Position numbers and translations under genes: made by a program. A model generated the notes under the pieces. That model saw nothing but the letters and a program-made list of their open reading frames with translations, searched no databases and was not told the DNA's origin. Shown here one piece after another: positions 27,109 through 30,962 of a stretch of 30,962 bases of DNA. Location: assembly GCA_003615045.1 (NCBI GenBank), contig ML014315.1:1-30962 (forward strand). Reading direction: 5' to 3'. This stretch comes from Caulochytrium protostelioides (lineage: Eukaryota > Chytridiomycota > Caulochytriomycetes > Caulochytriales > Caulochytriaceae). The first letter of the stretch is position 1. Every line of letters begins with the position of its first letter.

Positions 27109-28680
27109 ATGAGCACGGACGTGGAGGCGCGGCTCCCGGCGGCGGCGGCGGCGTTCCGCGGCGTCCCGCGCTGGCCCTCCGTGCGAGGCTCGGCTCCCGC
27201 CGCCGCCGCCGCCGCCGCCGCGATGGCGAGCTCCGCGCCGACCGCGCCGCGCCGGCTGCCGGATGAGGTGCTGGCGGCGATTGCGCGCCATGTGGACGGC
27301 GCCGCCGACCTGTATGCGATGCTGGCGGTCGCGTGGGCATGGCACCGCGCGGCGCGCGCGCAGCTCTACCGGCACATCCGCTGCACGTCGCTGGCGCAGC
27401 GCAGCGCGATCATGGCCGTGCTGATGCCGCCGGCGGCGGCGGCCGAGACCGGCGTGGGTGGCGCGGACGGCGCGGCGGACGCGAGCGCCGCGCATGGCCT
27501 CGGCAGCGGCGACGTCCTCATGGCCCGCGAGCTCTGCCGGATCCACTTCAAGCTCTCAGGCCTCGCCCTGGGCGCTGCGCGGGACGGCGAGGCCACCAGC
27601 GACGACGATGACGACGACACGGCCTCGCTCGAGACGCTGCGCGCGGCGGACGGCGGCGACGGCGACGGCGACGACTTGGCGGCTTTGCCGCCGCGAGCGG
27701 GCACGGCGACGGCGACCGCCCGCCCCTCGACGTGCTCCACCCTCACGCGGGCCTCTTCGGACGCCGGTCTCTGGACGCCCGACGCGACGGCGGGGGCCGA
27801 GCCATCGACGACGACGACGACGACGGCGACGGCGACGGGTACGTCCTCGCCGTCCCCGCTTGGCCGCCGGGTCCCGCGGCCGGGCCACGCGGTCCGGTCC
27901 TTCGACTTTGGCCTGCGGCCCGTGACGGCGCCCACGGTGGCGCGGCCGCCGCCGCGGCGCCCTGACGCGCTGCGCGCTGCCCCGCCGGCATTCCCCGCGC
28001 CGTCGTCGTCGTCGTCGTCGTCGTCCGTCGTAGCGATGACCGGCCCCCGTCGCCCACCTCCACGCGTTCCCCGCCAAGGCCCGACGCGGCAGGGGACAGC
28101 GGGGCTGAGCCGTGACGCACCCCCCGGCAACGACGATCACGACCACGACCACGACCACGATCACGATCACGATGAGCCGGTGCTGCTGCCGCGCAGCGCG
28201 GCGCCCGTGTACGGCTCCGGGTGGCACCACCGGTTCATCTCGCCGCTGCTGCCGGAGCTCGCGCGCGCGTGCCCGCAGCTGCGACGGCTCGCGCTCAGCG
28301 GCTGCCAGTTCTACGACAGCGCGCTCGGCCGCGCGCTCGCGGGCTGGCCGCGGCTCGTCGCGCTCGACCTGAGCCACTCGAGCGTCAAGGCCCTCGGGCT
28401 GCGCACCGTGGCGCACGCGTGTCCGCAGCTCGCGGTCCTCGACCTCAGCGGCCTCTTCCAGCTGCACCGCATCCCGCCGGCCGTGTTGCTCGAGCTGCTG
28501 CCGGCGTGGCCCGCGCTCGCGCGCCTGGCGCTGCACGCCTGCACCGACCTGCACCATCCCGCATGGGCCCGCCGCATCCGGCGGCTTTGCCCGGCCCTGC
28601 GCCTCGACGGCATCCTCGACGGCGACGACGCCGACGCCGACGACGCCGCCCCAAGCCCCGTCCTGGCGCCGCCGGCCTGA
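27109..28680 (+). CDS. F-box and leucine-rich-repeat protein with low-complexity middle
   Basis: 523 residues from the ATG at 27109 (MSTDVEARL), or 485 from the ATG at 27223 (MASSAPTAP). Both starts are possible. The open frame reaches 26728 but the extra part is repeat-coded and unconvincing. An F-box lies at about 50-92 (RRLPDEVLAAIARHVDG, AWHRAARAQLYRHI), which would bind Skp1 in an SCF ubiquitin ligase. The middle (about 170-350) is a disordered mix of poly-Asp, Thr/Ala, Ser and Pro runs, including HD dipeptides coded at 28132-28173. The last 150 residues hold four or five LRR-type units with LRRLALSGC, LVALDLSHSS, LAVLDLSGL and LARLALHACTDL, as in FBXL/AMN1-like substrate receptors. The substrate is unknown. 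It converges on the next gene with a 244-nt gap that shows no feature. Confidence 0.8.
   Translation: MSTDVEARLPAAAAAFRGVPRWPSVRGSAPAAAAAAAAMASSAPTAPRRLPDEVLAAIARHVDGAADLYAMLAVAWAWHRAARAQLYRHIRCTSLAQRSAIMAVLMPPAAAAETGVGGADGAADASAAHGLGSGDVLMARELCRIHFKLSGLALGAARDGEATSDDDDDDTASLETLRAADGGDGDGDDLAALPPRAGTATATARPSTCSTLTRASSDAGLWTPDATAGAEPSTTTTTTATATGTSSPSPLGRRVPRPGHAVRSFDFGLRPVTAPTVARPPPRRPDALRAAPPAFPAPSSSSSSSSVVAMTGPRRPPPRVPRQGPTRQGTAGLSRDAPPGNDDHDHDHDHDHDHDEPVLLPRSAAPVYGSGWHHRFISPLLPELARACPQLRRLALSGCQFYDSALGRALAGWPRLVALDLSHSSVKALGLRTVAHACPQLAVLDLSGLFQLHRIPPAVLLELLPAWPALARLALHACTDLHHPAWARRIRRLCPALRLDGILDGDDADADDAAPSPVLAPPA
28132..28173. repeat. CACGA(C/T) hexamer tract coding His-Asp repeats
   Basis: About seven units of GA(C/T)CAC give an alternating His-Asp run in the F-box protein. 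Such runs can bind metals, but here this is most simply slippage. Confidence 0.8.
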
Positions 28681-28924
28681 TGGATGATCCCCCCCGATCG
28701 TCGCCGAGAGGACTCCGATCGATCGATCCCAACGGGATCGCGTCGATGCTCAACGCCATCCTCCCAGACGATGCCATACCAGAGGCCATTCCAAGGCCAG
28801 ACCAGATGCCTGGCGCCAGCGACGCTGCTGCGTTTGTGGCGCCTGCACGGCGCTTATTTTTCTTTTTCATGTACAAACGGGAGTGTCATCCTTTCATTGC
28901 ACGCCATCGATCATGTCTTGACGG

Positions 28925-30422
28925 TTACTTGTTGCGCGCGGGGGAGGACATGTGGCGGCGCGCGTCGGTCGTCCGCGTCGGGGACGCGCGCGTCGCGGCG
29001 CTGGCGGCATGCGGCGCAGGGGCGCCGCGGTCGCTCGCGGACGGTGCCGACGGTCCGGCCGCGGCCGAAGTCGCGGCCAGCGCCGCCGCGCCAGGCGGTC
29101 CTGACGCAGACGCGGCGCCGCTGGCCGATCCGACCGCCGTGCCGACGGAGGTGCCGCTGCCCATCAGACTCGGCCCGCTGCCGCCGCCGCCGCTGCCGCC
29201 ACTGGGGCCGCCGCTGCCGCCGCTGCCGCCGGCGGCCGCCGGCATCGCCGCCGGCTCGTTGTCCTCGCTGGCGACGGGCGGGAGCGGCGACGGCGCCGTG
29301 GGGAGGCTGCGGGCGCCCGAGGCGGGCCGCGAGGCGGTCGACGCCGCGGCGCCCGCGCCTGCGGCCGACGCCGTCGTGGCGATGGCCGCGGACGCGGTGG
29401 CGGCGGCGGCTTTGTCGGCGCCCACGGGGCCGGCGCCCGGCGCGCCCGCGCCGCCGCCGCCGCGCTTGCCGCGCAGCGAGCGGCTCGTGTCGCGGCTCGA
29501 CTCGCGCGGCTCGCGGCTCGTCTCGCGCGCGTCGCGGTTGGCGTCGCGGGCGCTCTCGCGGACGCTGCTGCCCGCGGCGGCGGCGGCGGCGGACGCTGCG
29601 GCCGCCGCGGGCACCGTGAAGCGGATCCGCTCGAGCGCCGCGGTCATGAGGACCGGCACGTACGTGGCGCCGGGGCCCGCGGACGCGGCCGCGAGCTGCG
29701 CGGGCGTCAGCGTCGCCGCGGGCGGCGCGTGGACGGGCGCCGGAGCAGCGGCCGCGGGCTCCCCCGCCGCGGCGGCCGGCGTGGCGACGCTTGTGGCGGC
29801 GACGGCCGCCGCGGGCCCGTTGCCCGGGGACGGGGTCAGACTGGCGCTGGCGCCGCCGGCGCTCGCGCTGCTCTGGGAGGGCGGATGCGCGGCGGCGGCG
29901 GCGGCGGCGGCCGTGTCGTCGTCGTCGTCCGTGACGAGGCGCACGAGGATCCACGGCGGGGCGGCGCCCGGGGTCGCGGCCGCGCCGCTCAGGGCGGCGT
30001 CGAGGAGGCGGCCGGCATACTCGCGGGGCTTGCTGGCGAGATCCGCGACGTCGCCGTGGGGTGTGGCCAGATCGAGCAGCTCGAGCGGCGTGTCGATGCG
30101 GAAGTGCGTGCGCACGTGGGACATGAGCACGCAGCTCATGACGTTCGGGTTGACCAGTTTCTCGCGGTCTACCGCATGGATCCGCCGTCATCATCCCCAG
30201 GCCAGGTCATCCCCCCGAGGCGGAAGATGGATCCATCCAGCAAACGCTAGGAAGCGTGAGTTCCACCACTTCAATGCAGCCGTCGTTCGGGCGCGTGAGC
30301 CGACTCTTACCGCCATGCTGCACGTTGACCGCGAGCAGCGGACTGAACGCGGACGCCGGATGGGCGGCGCTCGAAGCGGCCGGTGCCGCGAGGGGCTTTG
30401 CGCGCCCGCGCTGCGTCTCCAT
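28925..30422 (-). CDS. CXorf65-domain protein with long Ala/Gly/Ser-rich tail
   Basis: Two exons, complement(28925-30168, 30311-30422), 451 residues. Exon 1 (METQRGRAKPL...SPLLAVNVQHG) joins through a 142-nt intron (donor GTAAGA, acceptor GCGGTAG) to give VNVQHGDREKLVNPNVMSCV. The frame is kept. The spliced N-terminal domain reads HGD, LVNPN, a helix with VLMSHVRTHF, PLELLDLA, DVADLASKPREYAGRLL, WILVRLV and YVPVLMTAAL. It matches the CXorf65-type domain (HGD..LVN.., ..L.D..G....L...P..YAS..L, ..FVPLL). The role of that domain is unknown; I associate it with flagellated eukaryotes. From about residue 120 the protein is low-complexity (Ala, Gly, Ser, Pro). A poly-Ala stretch splits the domain. 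Without the intron the domain loses its first strand, so the two-exon model is preferred. Confidence 0.75.
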
Positions 30423-30916
30423 CGCGGCACCGCGCAGCGCAGCACGCGCTCGAGGGAGAGGAGAGGGAGCTCGGGGTCACGCCTGACCGATCAGAAGCCG
30501 CGCCGTGGGCCGCCGCAATCGCGTGGCACGGGTGGTCGATGCCGATGCACGCAGGACCAGCAATGTTCGCTGCCGGCGGAGCGCGGAGCACGGAGCGCGG
30601 AGAGCGGAGAGCAGAGCGCGGAGAGCGGACAGCGGACCGCGGAGATTGGCAAGCGAGCAGGGAAGCCGTCGGTCCACCGAGTATCAATCACTCACGCCGT
30701 CGGTCTGGAGCGTTCCGTCGTGGCCTCGATCGCACCGCAGGGCCGCCAAGCATACCGGACACGGGCCCGATCACGGGCGGCTGAGCGATCGGCGCGCTTC
30801 ACGCCCGCCCGCGGCGATCGCCTTCGCTTCAGCGCCGTTCGTGGCGGGTCGGCCCGCCATCGCGCCCAAGCATGCGCCGCCGCCGCGGTCGCCGCCGCCG
30901 CGGACGCCGCCGCGGA

Positions 30917-30962
<46 letters not shown>
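30423..30962. other. GC-rich right end, AGCGGAG-type and GCC repeats, no gene seen
   Basis: A purine-rich imperfect tandem tract (units such as GCGGAGA and GAGCGGA) spans about 30585-30650. The window closes in CCG/GCC triplets from about 30869 to the last base, so the true length of that tract is not known. No protein motif or splice signal was found. Confidence 0.45.

Overview
This is a piece of nuclear DNA from a eukaryote, most likely an early-diverging, flagellate (chytrid-like) fungus. That placement is an inference. It rests on short GT-AG introns, a nuclear tRNA gene with a Pol III terminator, fungal-type proteins (Spp1/CFP1-like PHD protein, Vps55, 7TM-RGS receptors), a CXorf65-type domain that I associate with flagellated lineages, high GC, and abundant simple repeats. 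No species is assigned.

Layout. A tRNA-Thr(UGU) (447-519) is followed by VPS55 (874-1368, minus, one intron). Next come three genes or gaps on the minus side: a poorly coding stretch (1.4-3.5 kb), a microsomal cytochrome P450 (3523-5223) and an unrecognised 887-residue single-pass membrane protein built from about nine degenerate 36-40 residue repeats (6507-9170). A first 7TM-RGS gene lies at 11416-12942 (plus). A mucin-like Ser/Thr-rich surface protein follows at 14048-17677 (minus), then an Spp1/CFP1-like PHD protein (19067-20272, plus) and a second 7TM-RGS gene (21783-23318, plus). The right end holds a dTDP/UDP-glucose 4,6-dehydratase-like gene (23983-25503, minus, one intron), an F-box/LRR gene (27109-28680, plus) and a CXorf65-domain gene (28925-30422, minus, one intron). 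From 25.5 kb on, the DNA is very GC-rich and full of GCC-type microsatellites.

The most notable signal is a family of four degenerate, 5'-truncated fragments of a TnpB/Fanzor-type RNA-guided nuclease gene (about 595-828 plus, 13035-13530 minus, 20500-20835 minus, 23480-23965 plus). Each encodes the RuvC-III signature (R-D-x-N/H-A-A-L-N), followed by the same C-terminal tail, the same stop position and a shared noncoding segment downstream of the stop. The noncoding segment sits where Fanzor/TnpB elements carry their guide (omega) RNA. One copy also keeps the D-E-F-R-T motif. All four sit in gaps close to host gene 3' ends.

The genes do not form an obvious pathway. Two paralogous 7TM-RGS regulators and a mucin-like transmembrane protein suggest membrane signalling and surface functions. 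The remaining genes are housekeeping (trafficking, chromatin, nucleotide-sugar, oxidation).
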